A stretch of DNA of 64,000 nt from NCBI GenBank assembly GCA_900316245.1, contig ONCE01000017.1:1-64000 (forward strand). The letters run 5' to 3'. How positions within the stretch are numbered: the first letter of the stretch is position 1; every line of letters begins with the position of its first letter. Origin of the DNA: an uncultured Bacteroidales bacterium. Its GTDB lineage: Bacteria; Bacteroidota; Bacteroidia; Bacteroidales; UBA932. The position numbers and the translations under genes are program-made. The notes below the pieces were generated by a model that was given only the letters and a program-made list of their open reading frames with translations, had not been told where the DNA came from and did no database searches. Below are positions 40,990-49,677 of this stretch, one piece after another.

Positions 40990-42954
40990 ATGTTAAAGAC
41001 TATGGAAAAACATAACCATTCCAACGAGTGCGAGCACTGCCATGAGCACCACGAGCATCATGGGCACGAGCACAAGCACGAACATAATCACGGAGAAGAA
41101 GGAGAAAGCCGCGAAAGGCTGATCAAAATCATCGTCGCCGCCGTCCTTCTGGGCGTTGCCGTCATCATTGAGAAAAAGACCAACTGGGCCACCTGGCAGT
41201 ATCTGCTGATGTTCCTGGTTCCCTATCTGATCGTGGGCTGGGAAACGTTGAAGGAAGCTGTCGAAGGCCTGTTTGAAGGCGAAGCCCTCAGCGAAGATTT
41301 CCTGATGAGCATTGCCACGCTGGGTGCGCTGGGCATCGGCTTTATGCCGGGCGCCGAGACGCAGTTCCCCGAGGCCGTCTTCGTAATGCTTTTCTTCCAG
41401 GTGGGCGAACTCTTTGAAGAGCTGGCCGAAGGACGCTCCCGCAAGAGCATCTCGCACCTGATGGACATCCGGCCTGACGCCGCCCACGTAGAGCGGGACG
41501 GCAAGCTGGAGACGGTCAAGCCCGAAGAGGTGGCCGTAGGTGAGATTATCCTCATCCAGCCCGGCGAGAAAGTGCCTATGGACGGCATTGTACTGGATGG
41601 CAAATCCAGCCTGGATACCGTAGCCCTTACCGGAGAAAGCGTTCCCCGCAGTGTCCACGAGGGGGATGAAATCCTGTCCGGCTGCGTAAACCAGAGCGGT
41701 GTCCTCAAAGTGAAGACCACCAAGGCCTTCGGCGAATCCACGGCTTCCAAGATCCTGGACCTGGTGGAGAATGCCGCATCGGCCAAATCCAAGAGCGAAA
41801 GCTTCATTACCAAGTTTGCCCGCATTTACACCCCTATCGTAGTGGCCCTGGCCGTGCTGGTGGCGGTGATTCCCAGCCTCATTACCGGCGAGTGGGTCAC
41901 CTGGATCTACAGAGGCCTCCTCTTCCTGGTGGTCAGCTGCCCTTGCGCCCTGGTCATCTCCGTTCCGCTGACCTTCTTCGGCGGTCTGGGCGGAGCCTCC
42001 CGCAAAGGTATCCTGGTCAAGGGTTCCAACCTGCTGGACAAACTTTCCCAGGTCAAGACCGTGGTCTTTGACAAGACCGGCACCCTCACCGAGGGCGTGT
42101 TCGAGGTAACCGCCGTCCATCCGGAGGTGATTGACCAGAACGAACTGCTGCACCTGGCCGCCCACGTGGAGCGCCACTCCACGCACCCCATCGCCATGGC
42201 CCTCCGAAACGCCTACCCCAACGAGGCCGATGACTGCCAGGTGGAAGGCATCGAGGAGACCGCCGGTCACGGCATCATTGCCACCGTGAACGGAAAGAAA
42301 GTGGCCGTGGGCAACAGCAAACTGATGGAAAAAGTGGGCGCCCAATGGCGCCCCTGCGAGCAGAGCGGCACCATCATCCACATAGCCATTGATGGAGAAT
42401 ATGCTGGCCACATCGTGATCAGCGACCGCATCAAGGCCGATGCCGCCGAAGGCATCCAGGCCCTCAAGGCCGCCGGCGTGAACAAGACCGTGATGCTCAC
42501 CGGAGACCAGGAAAGCGTGGCTGCCGCCGTGGCCCAAACGCTGCAGGTGGACGAATACCACGCCCAGCTCCTCCCGGCCGACAAGGTGAAAGAGGTGGAA
42601 AAACTCCTGGCTCAGGGAACCCTGGCCTTTGTGGGAGACGGCATCAACGACGCCCCGGTCCTTACCCGTTCCGATATAGGTATTGCTATGGGTGCCCTGG
42701 GTTCTGACGCCGCCATCGAGGCCGCCGACGTGGTGCTGATGGACGACAAGCCCTCCAAGATTGCCACCGCCGTGCGCATCGCCCGCCGCACCATCCGCAT
42801 CGCCAAGGAGAACATCGGCCTGGCCATCGGTATCAAAGTGCTGGTGCTGGTGCTGGCCGTACTGGGCCTGGCCACTATGTGGATGGCTGTCTTCGCAGAT
42901 GTAGGTGTGACGGTTCTGGCCGTTCTCAACGCTATGCGCGCCCTGAAAGCCTAG
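40990..42954 (+). CDS. Heavy-metal P1B-type ATPase, probable Zn/Cd exporter
   Basis: This 654-residue ATPase starts with a 40-residue His/Glu-rich tail (HEHHEHHGHEHKHEHNH) instead of a folded HMA domain. It has the metal-site CPC motif (about 317-319), the phosphorylation motif DKTGTLT (Asp at about 361) and GDGINDAPVL. CPC plus the His-rich tail fits Zn2+, Cd2+ or Co2+ export. A start at 41002 (MEKHNH) is an alternative. It stands alone between divergent and convergent neighbours. Confidence 0.93.
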   Translation: MLKTMEKHNHSNECEHCHEHHEHHGHEHKHEHNHGEEGESRERLIKIIVAAVLLGVAVIIEKKTNWATWQYLLMFLVPYLIVGWETLKEAVEGLFEGEALSEDFLMSIATLGALGIGFMPGAETQFPEAVFVMLFFQVGELFEELAEGRSRKSISHLMDIRPDAAHVERDGKLETVKPEEVAVGEIILIQPGEKVPMDGIVLDGKSSLDTVALTGESVPRSVHEGDEILSGCVNQSGVLKVKTTKAFGESTASKILDLVENAASAKSKSESFITKFARIYTPIVVALAVLVAVIPSLITGEWVTWIYRGLLFLVVSCPCALVISVPLTFFGGLGGASRKGILVKGSNLLDKLSQVKTVVFDKTGTLTEGVFEVTAVHPEVIDQNELLHLAAHVERHSTHPIAMALRNAYPNEADDCQVEGIEETAGHGIIATVNGKKVAVGNSKLMEKVGAQWRPCEQSGTIIHIAIDGEYAGHIVISDRIKADAAEGIQALKAAGVNKTVMLTGDQESVAAAVAQTLQVDEYHAQLLPADKVKEVEKLLAQGTLAFVGDGINDAPVLTRSDIGIAMGALGSDAAIEAADVVLMDDKPSKIATAVRIARRTIRIAKENIGLAIGIKVLVLVLAVLGLATMWMAVFADVGVTVLAVLNAMRALKA

Positions 42955-42958
42955 CCGG

Positions 42959-43633
42959 TTATTTCTTCCGGCAGAGGCGGAGGGCGCCGATAGCCAGCAG
43001 CGACTGGGCCAGCAGATAAGTGACCATAATCGCAAAACCCAACTGCTCGAACTGGACCACCTTGAAGGTTCCGGCGGCAATGAGACAGTCAGAGAAGGTA
43101 AACAGCACGGCGCCTATAAAGAGCAGCGTCCAGGTCAGTTTCTGGCGGAAGCGCAGCAGTCCGCACAAGGTGCTGAAGATGAGCAGCATCAACGTCATCC
43201 CATAAACGGCCATAGGCGCCAGCAGGGCCCCTTCAATCTTGAGGAAGCGCACCAGGAGGAACACCAGTCCTCCCATCACGATCAGGCTCAGAATCCAGCC
43301 CATAGGATTGATGCCCTTCAGGGACTGCCGTCCGAAAAGGGAGATATAGAAGAGATGGCCTATGAGGAAGGCGGCTATTCCTGCAGCGAAAAACACAAAC
43401 TCATCCCGGAGCAGGAAGGTATCTCCCGCGCAGCCGAAGAGTTCGGCGGCAATCAGAAGGTACAGTTGATGGCGGTTGGCACCGTTCTCAACGGCGGCCG
43501 TCAGGACGGCGACAGCCAACAGGGGCATCAGAGCCGGCTTTACGATGCTGGCCAGTTCCGGATTCCAGATGAGGCCGGCCAGGTTGAGCAGGCAGGCTAC
43601 AATGAAAAAGAGGATAGGGAGTCTTTTTGTCAT
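42959..43633 (-). CDS. Lysoplasmalogenase (YhhN/TMEM86 family)
   Basis: This 224-residue protein has about eight hydrophobic helices and the YhhN family motifs GDTFLL (about 71-76) and FTFSDCLIA (about 179-187) with conserved acidic residues. Family members cleave the vinyl ether bond of lysoplasmalogens; whether this organism makes plasmalogens cannot be seen here. It overlaps rsmE by 4 bp. Confidence 0.85.
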   Translation of the reverse strand: MTKRLPILFFIVACLLNLAGLIWNPELASIVKPALMPLLAVAVLTAAVENGANRHQLYLLIAAELFGCAGDTFLLRDEFVFFAAGIAAFLIGHLFYISLFGRQSLKGINPMGWILSLIVMGGLVFLLVRFLKIEGALLAPMAVYGMTLMLLIFSTLCGLLRFRQKLTWTLLFIGAVLFTFSDCLIAAGTFKVVQFEQLGFAIMVTYLLAQSLLAIGALRLCRKK

Positions 43634-44373
43634 AGCGTGTATAAATAGACCGCCTCCACGGAGGTGACGGCAGCGGTTTCCGTACGCAGGCGGGACGGGC
43701 CCAGATGGATGGGCTGATACCCGTTCTTAAGGGCCAGAGCGGCCTCCTCTTGAGAAAAATCCCCTTCCGGGCCGATGAGGATGGTGATGTCGGGCTCTCC
43801 GTCATGGCCGGCCTGACCGGCCATCTTAAGCACATCCATGATGCTCTGGCGGGGGATGGAAGGATCCTCGAAGCAGTAAGCGATGAGTTTCAGAGATGCC
43901 CGATCGGAGTCGGGCATGACGAGAAAGTCCTTCACGCTCATAGGCTCTACAATCTCCGGAATGCGGGCCTTCAGGGACTGTTTGGTGGCCGAAAGGGCTA
44001 TTCGCTGCGCCCGCTCGGTCTTGTAGACCTTGCGCTCCGAGTGCTCCCCTATGAGCGGAACAATACGGTCTACGCCCAGTTCGGTGGCCTTTTCTACAAA
44101 CCACTCGAACCGTTCGTTGTTCTTGGTGGGGCAGCAGCCTATGGTGAGATGATAGGGATGGGCTCCCCAGCCAGCCTCTTCCGAGAGAATTTCGGCCTCG
44201 GCCCCTTTGGGACTGTCCTCTGTAAGGCGGCAGTGGTACAGCGTTCCCAGCCCGTCAATCACGTCCACGGCATCCCCGGTACGGTGCCTGAGCACCCGCA
44301 CACAGTGGCTGCTTTCTTCCGCGTCCAGCCGGCAGAACCGCCCGCTAACCTCATATGCATAAAACAGTTCCAT
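43630..44373 (-). CDS. rsmE: 16S rRNA (uracil1498-N3)-methyltransferase
   Basis: This 247-residue SPOUT methyltransferase methylates U1498 of 16S rRNA. The knotted C-terminal part has ILIGPEGDFSQEEA and LGPSRLRTETAAV, which bind SAM. Two palindromic elements (43804-43824 and 43896-43917) lie inside the gene in frame and add short surface segments (MAGQAGHDGE, VMPDSDRAS). The start codon lies 5 nt after a -7 element. Confidence 0.93.
   Translation of the reverse strand: MELFYAYEVSGRFCRLDAEESSHCVRVLRHRTGDAVDVIDGLGTLYHCRLTEDSPKGAEAEILSEEAGWGAHPYHLTIGCCPTKNNERFEWFVEKATELGVDRIVPLIGEHSERKVYKTERAQRIALSATKQSLKARIPEIVEPMSVKDFLVMPDSDRASLKLIAYCFEDPSIPRQSIMDVLKMAGQAGHDGEPDITILIGPEGDFSQEEAALALKNGYQPIHLGPSRLRTETAAVTSVEAVYLYTL
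43804..43824. repeat. Dispersed palindromic element inside rsmE (copy 1)
   Basis: ATGGCCGG-CCTGA-CCGGCCAT preceded by GTC; translated as part of RsmE without breaking the frame. Confidence 0.75.
43896..43917. repeat. Dispersed palindromic element inside rsmE (copy 2)
   Basis: ATGCCCGA-TCGGAG-TCGGGCAT followed by GAC; in frame in RsmE, in the opposite orientation to copy 1. Confidence 0.72.
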
Positions 44374-44378
44374 CCCTA

Positions 44379-44386
44379 CAAATATA
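44379..44386 (-). promoter_or_regulatory. -7 element of rsmE
   Basis: TATATTTG on the minus strand, 5 nt before the ATG at 44373, implying a near-leaderless mRNA. Confidence 0.6.
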
Positions 44387-44403
44387 ACAATTTTACAGAA
44401 TAG

Positions 44404-45120
44404 TTAGGCCTCCACCACGGCCAAAGTGGCTATGGAGATGCGTACGGAAGGGTCCAGGACGCTGCGAAGAAGCATCAGGCAGGAAGCCAGCGTGGCCCCG
44501 GTGGTAAAGGTATCGTCCACCAAAAGGATATGCCGGGCCGATGAAGGGATGTGCTTCAGGGAAAAGACGCCCGAGACATTGTGGAGGCGTTCTTCGGCCG
44601 AAAGGGAGGTCTGGCTTGGGGTGCGGCGGGTGCGGCGGAGGACATCGGTCCTCAAAGAGGCATCCAATGCCCGAGCCAGTTCGGACGCTATTACCTCGGC
44701 CTGGTTATAACCCCTTCTCCAATGGCGAAGCCAGTGAAGCGGAACGGGAATGACGGTATCCACATCGGAGAAAGGGGCCGATGCTGCCAGGAATCGGCCC
44801 AACCGGGCACTAAAAAAGCGCCCCGCCCGGAGATTGCGCTTGTACTTGAGCTCCTGGGGGATGCGCTTATAGGGGTTTTCGTGATGATAGAAAAGGAGGG
44901 CAGCGGCGTAGGCGTAGTCCAAGTGCCCCTCAGCGGGACGCAGACGCTCCAGCACGGAGTTGAACTCGTCGGCCATAGGGTTGTGAGCCTGTTCCCAGTA
45001 GTAGGTAAGGGGTAAATCGGACTCGCACCAGATGCAGAGATGCTGTTCCTGCGCACCCAACTTTTTTCCGCACACCAGGCAGGTGCGCGGCATCACCACA
45101 TCGGCCAATTCCTTCCACAT
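44404..45120 (-). CDS. comF: ComF-family phosphoribosyltransferase-like protein
   Basis: This 238-residue protein has a four-cysteine zinc motif at the N-terminus (CLVCGKK and CIWC) and a C-terminal PRTase domain with the PRPP loop LLVDDTFTTGATL. ComF helps single-stranded DNA uptake in competent bacteria; in Bacteroidota the role is unproven. Start at 45120 is chosen because it lies 8 bp after the preceding stop and just before the zinc motif. Confidence 0.88.
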   Translation of the reverse strand: MWKELADVVMPRTCLVCGKKLGAQEQHLCIWCESDLPLTYYWEQAHNPMADEFNSVLERLRPAEGHLDYAYAAALLFYHHENPYKRIPQELKYKRNLRAGRFFSARLGRFLAASAPFSDVDTVIPVPLHWLRHWRRGYNQAEVIASELARALDASLRTDVLRRTRRTPSQTSLSAEERLHNVSGVFSLKHIPSSARHILLVDDTFTTGATLASCLMLLRSVLDPSVRISIATLAVVEA

Positions 45121-45128
45121 AGGAAGGA

Positions 45129-45371
45129 CTAGTCTCCGTAAGGGTTCTGTTCCTTCCACTCACGGAGTTCGTCTCCGTGGGCAACTACGCAATGCTGGTA
45201 GATAAACTCTTTCCGGGCTTCTTCCAGGCCGTTCCACCAGACGGTGCAGGCGGGATACTGGGCCTTGGATTCATCCTTGTCACCGGCCTTGGCCAGACCC
45301 TTGCGGGCAATGCGCTCTTTCTCGCTTACGGGAAGAGACGACCACCAAACTTCCAGATCTACGTTTTCCAT
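45129..45371 (-). CDS. Conserved 80-residue protein
   Basis: A small soluble protein rich in Trp, Glu and Lys, with the stretch VWWSSLPVSEKERIARKG and a CTVWWNGL motif. I recall close relatives across Bacteroidota but no function. It has its own -7 element and lies 8 bp ahead of comF, so the two are probably cotranscribed. Confidence 0.75.
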   Translation of the reverse strand: MENVDLEVWWSSLPVSEKERIARKGLAKAGDKDESKAQYPACTVWWNGLEEARKEFIYQHCVVAHGDELREWKEQNPYGD

Positions 45372-45388
45372 ATCGCGGTCCTTTTTTG

Positions 45389-45396
45389 CAAATATA
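45389..45396 (-). promoter_or_regulatory. -7 element of the 80-residue gene and comF
   Basis: TATATTTG on the minus strand, 17 nt before the ATG at 45371; no -33 element at the usual distance. Confidence 0.5.
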
Positions 45397-45407
45397 ACAA
45401 ATTATCT

Positions 45408-46154
45408 TTAGCAATACATACCGCCATTGACGGCAATTACCTGACCAGACACATAGGAAGAGAGGTCGGAACCCAAGTAGAGAGCCGTATTGGCAATTTC
45501 CTCCACGGTGGCTCCGCGCTTGAGCGGAATGAGTTTGATGAACTCGTCCTTGACGGCCTGGGGCAGGACCTCGGTCATTTCCGTGATCACGTAGCCGGGG
45601 GCGATGGCGTTGGCGCGGATGCCGCGGGGACCCATCTCCTTGGCCACGGACTTGGCCATGGCAATGAGGCCGGCCTTGGAGGCGGAGTAGTTCACCTGGC
45701 CCGGGTTGCCGGTCTGGCCGGCGATGGAGGCCATATTGATGATGCTGCCGCTCTTCTGGCGGGCCATCACGGGAACTACGGCGTGCAGGAAGTTGAAGGC
45801 GCTCTTCATATTCACGTCAATGACGGCGTCCCACTGCTGTTCGCTCATACGCATCACCAGACCGTCCTTGGTGATGCCGGCGTTATTTACCAGAATATCA
45901 ATGCGGCCGAACTCTTTCTCAATCTCAGCCACTACCGTCTGGGTCTGTTCGAAATCGGCGGCGTTGGAGGCATAGGCCTTCACTTTGTGGCCGAATGCGG
46001 CAATCTCGGAGACCGTCTGCTCGGCGGCTTCGTTGATTACCAGGTCCGTAAAGGCTACATCGGCCCCTTCCGCGGCGAATTTAAGGGCAATGGCCTTGCC
46101 GATTCCGCGGGCTGCGCCCGTAATGAGCGCGACTTTTCCGTCTAAAAGTCCCAT
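45408..46154 (-). CDS. fabG: 3-oxoacyl-[acyl-carrier-protein] reductase
   Basis: This 248-residue short-chain dehydrogenase reduces 3-oxoacyl-ACP with NADPH in fatty acid elongation. It has TGAARGIGKA (about 12-21), NNAG (about 88-91), and the catalytic Ser, Tyr and Lys in SIAGQTGNPGQVNYSASKAG. The GPRGIRANAIAPG loop is typical for FabG. It lies 1 bp from nhaA; the pairing has no obvious metabolic meaning. Confidence 0.93.
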   Translation of the reverse strand: MGLLDGKVALITGAARGIGKAIALKFAAEGADVAFTDLVINEAAEQTVSEIAAFGHKVKAYASNAADFEQTQTVVAEIEKEFGRIDILVNNAGITKDGLVMRMSEQQWDAVIDVNMKSAFNFLHAVVPVMARQKSGSIINMASIAGQTGNPGQVNYSASKAGLIAMAKSVAKEMGPRGIRANAIAPGYVITEMTEVLPQAVKDEFIKLIPLKRGATVEEIANTALYLGSDLSSYVSGQVIAVNGGMYC

Positions 46155-46155
46155 T

Positions 46156-47574
46156 TTAGAATTTCTTTTGAATTGAGTCTACAATTGTGATAAGGAGCGA
46201 ACCCAGTACACCGGCGGTAAGGGATCCCAGGAGGATGGCAATCTTGCCGGCGTCACGCAGGTGCTGCGTTACCTCCGGAGCAATTTCCGGACCAGCGAAG
46301 GACAAAGTATCCACAAAAATGCTCATAGTAAAGCCGATACCGCCCAAGCAGGCCACGGCAAAGAGCATGGGCCAGGTGGCGCGGGAAGGCATGGCTCCCA
46401 CCTTGAGTTTGATGGCCGCCCAGGATGCCAGGGTAATGCCCAGGGGTTTACCCAGCACCAGACCCAGGAAGATTCCTAGGCCCACGCTGCCCAGCACCGG
46501 ATCAATGGCCTTGAAGATGTTGAAATACGAAGGGTCCGTGATTTCCACACCGGCATTGGCCAGGGCAAAGATGGGCATGATGGCAAAGTTCACGATGGGG
46601 TTGAGCTTGTGCTCCAGCCGGTAAGACGGCGGGATGGTCTTCTTGGTAAGGCTGCTCAGGCGGCGCAGGTGATGACGCTCGGGTCCGTTGGGGAACTCCT
46701 CGTAGGTGTGCACCTCTTCGGCCTCCAGCAGGCCGTCCCACAGAATCTTGGCGCGGCGGTGGAACTTGGCCTTGTTGTAGCGGGCCTCCATGGGGATGAG
46801 CATGGCCATCACAACGCCAGACATGGTGGCATGAATGCCGCTGTAGTAGAACAGCACCCATACGATGATGGCCGGGACGAAATAATAACCAAGACGTTTT
46901 TCTCCCAGTTTTTTCATGAGGGCCACAAACATGATGACCACAATGGCAATGGCCAGCAGCGGCAGGTTGATGTTGCCGCCGTAGAAGAGGGCCACCACCA
47001 GGATGGCTATGAGGTCGTCGGCAATGGCGAGGGCCGTCAGGAATACCTTGAGCGAAACGGGCACCTTGTCTCCCAGGATGGAGAGGATACCCACGGCAAA
47101 GGCAATATCCGTAGCGGTGGGGATGCCCCAGCCGGAAGAGGCTTCGGTACCGTGATTGATCAGGGTGAAAATAACGGCCGGCATCACCACGCCGCCCACG
47201 GCGGCAATCACCGGCAGGATGGCCTTCTTGAAGGAAGAAAGCTCACCGCAAACGACTTCCCGCTTGATTTCCAGACCCACGGTAAAGAAGAAGACCACCA
47301 TCAGGATATCGTTGATAAACTTCTCCATGGTCATATCCTTGGGGAAGAACCAGTCTATGAACCCGTCCGGAGAGGCCACGTGGATGGTGAGCTCCGTGTG
47401 CAGGAAGTTGTGATAAATCTCTTTGGTAAAGGGCAGGTTGGCCAGCAACATGGCCAGGGCCACGCAGCCCAGCAGAATCACACCGTTGGCCCAGGGCTGC
47501 TTTCTAAAGCTGTCTTGTGAAATCTTGAAGTTGCGGACTTCTTTGTTCCACCAGTAAATAGGAATAAGTGCCAT
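46156..47574 (-). CDS. nhaA: Na+/H+ antiporter NhaA
   Basis: A 472-residue inner-membrane antiporter with about 12 transmembrane helices. The Na+-binding aspartate pair is in LAIADDLIAI, and the unwound-helix region PTATDIAFAVG is intact. A hydrophilic insert of about 50 residues after GMLIPMEARY (WDGLLEAEEVHTYEEF) makes it longer than E. coli NhaA. It begins directly after the ahcY stop. Confidence 0.94.
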   Translation of the reverse strand: MALIPIYWWNKEVRNFKISQDSFRKQPWANGVILLGCVALAMLLANLPFTKEIYHNFLHTELTIHVASPDGFIDWFFPKDMTMEKFINDILMVVFFFTVGLEIKREVVCGELSSFKKAILPVIAAVGGVVMPAVIFTLINHGTEASSGWGIPTATDIAFAVGILSILGDKVPVSLKVFLTALAIADDLIAILVVALFYGGNINLPLLAIAIVVIMFVALMKKLGEKRLGYYFVPAIIVWVLFYYSGIHATMSGVVMAMLIPMEARYNKAKFHRRAKILWDGLLEAEEVHTYEEFPNGPERHHLRRLSSLTKKTIPPSYRLEHKLNPIVNFAIMPIFALANAGVEITDPSYFNIFKAIDPVLGSVGLGIFLGLVLGKPLGITLASWAAIKLKVGAMPSRATWPMLFAVACLGGIGFTMSIFVDTLSFAGPEIAPEVTQHLRDAGKIAILLGSLTAGVLGSLLITIVDSIQKKF

Positions 47575-48816
47575 TTATTCTCCGAATAGATAATGATGCT
47601 GTTCCTTGGTGAGCGTGTCGATACGGATACCCCAGTCGGCCAGTTTGCGGTGGGCCACTTCCATATCCACGGCACGGGGAACATTGTTAAGTTTATAGGT
47701 AAGTTTGTTCTTGTTTTCTACCAGGTAGCGGGCGCTGAGGGCCTGGATGGCGAAGGACATATCCATAATCTCGGCGGGATGTCCGTCTCCGGCGGCCAGG
47801 TTCACCAGACGGCCTTCGGCAATGATATAAATTGTTTTTCCGTTTTCCAGGGTATAGCCCTCGATGTTGTTGCGGGCGGGCTTGTGGCTAACGGCCATCT
47901 CCTTGAGCTTGGCCACCGCCACTTCCACGTCAAAGTGTCCGGCGTTGCAGCAGATGGCGCCGTCCTTCATCCGGAGGAAATCTTCCGGACCGATGACGTC
48001 TTCACAGCCGGTAACGGTAATGAAGAAGTCTCCCTCTGCGGCGGCCTGGCGCATAGGCATCACCTTGAAACCGTCCATCACGGCCTCCATAGCCTTGATG
48101 GGGTCTACCTCGGTTACGATTACCTCGGCCCCCAAACCCTTGGCACGCATGGCCACGCCCTTGCCGCACCAGCCGTAACCGGCCACCACCACGTTCTTGC
48201 CGGCCACGATGAGGTTGGTGGTACGGTTGATTCCGTCCCACACGCTCTGGCCCGTGCCGTAGCGGTTGTCAAAGAGGTGCTTGCAGTCTGCGTCGTTCAC
48301 CAGCATCATAGGGAACTTCAGCTTGCCGGCGGCGTCCATGGCCTTGAGGCGCAGGATGCCGGTAGTGGTTTCCTCGCAGCCGCCAATTACGTTGGGAAGC
48401 AACTGGGGATATTCGTTGTGCAGGGTGGTAACCAGGTCTCCGCCATCGTCAATGATGATGTTGGGACCTACTTCCAACACTTTTCTGATGTCTTCAAAAT
48501 AGTCTTTCTCGTTGCAGCCGTGGATGGCAAACACATTGAGTCCTTCGTGAACCAAGGCGGCGGCCACGTCGTCCTGGGTGCTCAGCGGGTTGGAACCCGT
48601 GATATACATCTCTGCACCGCCGGCGGCCATAACCTCGCAGAGGTGGGCCGTCTTGGCCTCCAGGTGCACGCTCAGAGCCACCTTGAGACCCTTGAAAGGC
48701 TGCGTTTTCTCGAAATCTTTCTGGATGCCGTCCAGAAGCGGCATATGGGAGCGTACCCAGCTCAGTTTGAGCTCACCGCTTTCCCATAAGTTGATGTCCT
48801 TGATATGACTGGCCAT
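47575..48816 (-). CDS. ahcY: Adenosylhomocysteinase
   Basis: This 413-residue enzyme splits S-adenosylhomocysteine into adenosine and homocysteine and so relieves inhibition of methyltransferases. The NAD site GYGWCGKGVAMRAKG and the substrate region NRYGTGQSVWDGI are present. It is of the short type without the 40-residue insert found in many homologues. A -7 element lies within an inverted repeat just upstream. nhaA and fabG follow with no gap. Confidence 0.95.
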   Translation of the reverse strand: MASHIKDINLWESGELKLSWVRSHMPLLDGIQKDFEKTQPFKGLKVALSVHLEAKTAHLCEVMAAGGAEMYITGSNPLSTQDDVAAALVHEGLNVFAIHGCNEKDYFEDIRKVLEVGPNIIIDDGGDLVTTLHNEYPQLLPNVIGGCEETTTGILRLKAMDAAGKLKFPMMLVNDADCKHLFDNRYGTGQSVWDGINRTTNLIVAGKNVVVAGYGWCGKGVAMRAKGLGAEVIVTEVDPIKAMEAVMDGFKVMPMRQAAAEGDFFITVTGCEDVIGPEDFLRMKDGAICCNAGHFDVEVAVAKLKEMAVSHKPARNNIEGYTLENGKTIYIIAEGRLVNLAAGDGHPAEIMDMSFAIQALSARYLVENKNKLTYKLNNVPRAVDMEVAHRKLADWGIRIDTLTKEQHHYLFGE

Positions 48817-48830
48817 ACTAACTAAAAATG

Positions 48831-48862
48831 AAAGCGCAAAGTTAGTAAAAACCTTGCGCTTT
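48831..48862. promoter_or_regulatory. Inverted repeat enclosing the ahcY -7 element
   Basis: AAAGCGCAA (48831-48839) and TTGCGCTTT (48854-48862) are 9-bp perfect inverted repeats. The ahcY -7 element TAACTTTG (minus strand, 48844-48837) overlaps the left arm. The same hairpin followed by T-rich sequence could end transcription from the lipoprotein gene at 48884. It may be a terminator, an operator for ahcY, or both. Confidence 0.55.
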
Positions 48863-48883
48863 TCCTAAAAGGAAACCAGTTCC

Positions 48884-49639
48884 CTACTTGTACTTTTTCT
48901 CTATCTCATCTTCCCGTTTCTCCACGTAAGAGACAAAGCTCTTGCGGAGGTCTTTGGGGAGGGACTCGTCTGCTTTGACCTTCTTTTCGATGGCCCACAT
49001 TTGATCTTCCACCTTCTTGGCGGCATCCTTATCCTTGTTCTTGATAAGGGTCTCGTACTTGGACATCATCCCGTAAATACCATATTTCCGGCACAGGTCT
49101 TCTACCGTGCGGGGCGTCTGGGGAACGATGGCGGCCTTCTTGGTGGGCAGGGCTTCTTCCTTCACCATCTCCACGGCGTTGAAATCGATTCTTACACCCT
49201 TGGTCCTGGCAATGATGGCATCGGCCTCTTTCTTGGAGAAGTACTTCTTTCCGTCTTCGGCGGAGAATACCACCGTGCGCTCCACGCCATTTCCGGCATT
49301 GTAAACGGGAAGGAGGCTCTGGAGGTCTTCACCCACCAGCACGAAGCCGTCCCGCACGCGGATGTTGTGGTCGTCCAACGGAACCAGGCTGATCTGGAGG
49401 TCTTCCAGCTGGGCATCGGTTTCCTTGCGGACCGGCACCACGGCCTGAACGGTCCACTCGGAGGAGTTGGAGGGGGAAGGAACGGTGTAAAGCTTCACAT
49501 CTGCGCCCAGGCTGAAGGAAGAGAAAGCGTTTCCGGCAAACTCTACCGTGCCCTTAGGGACATAGAGCTCGGAGGGTTGGTTGTTCTCGCAGGCGGCAAA
49601 CAGGGCTGCGGCGGCCACCAGAATAAGGATTCGTTTCAT
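48884..49639 (-). CDS. Lipoprotein with a C-terminal domain shared with the gene at 51601
   Basis: This 251-residue protein has a lipobox (AAAALFAAC, Cys17), a beta-rich middle and a helical, charged C-terminal domain (about 177-251). The C-terminal 75 residues align without gaps with those of the lipoprotein at 51601-52059: TVEDLC, GIY, NKDKDAA, SLPKDLR, YVE and a lysine end. Function is unknown. Acidic and basic helices suggest protein binding at the periplasmic face. Confidence 0.7.
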   Translation of the reverse strand: MKRILILVAAAALFAACENNQPSELYVPKGTVEFAGNAFSSFSLGADVKLYTVPSPSNSSEWTVQAVVPVRKETDAQLEDLQISLVPLDDHNIRVRDGFVLVGEDLQSLLPVYNAGNGVERTVVFSAEDGKKYFSKKEADAIIARTKGVRIDFNAVEMVKEEALPTKKAAIVPQTPRTVEDLCRKYGIYGMMSKYETLIKNKDKDAAKKVEDQMWAIEKKVKADESLPKDLRKSFVSYVEKREDEIEKKYK

Positions 49640-49677
49640 AATATGGACAATTGGTTAGTTTTGGGTAGTTTCAGGGA

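Noticed and set aside
40993-43080. Minus-strand frame of 695 codons antisense to the metal ATPase
   Set aside because: The plus-strand gene has all P-type ATPase motifs; the antisense product is low-complexity Gly/His/Val sequence.
48817-48883. SAH riboswitch ahead of ahcY
   Set aside because: The hairpin contains the promoter rather than following it, and no SAH-aptamer core was recognised.
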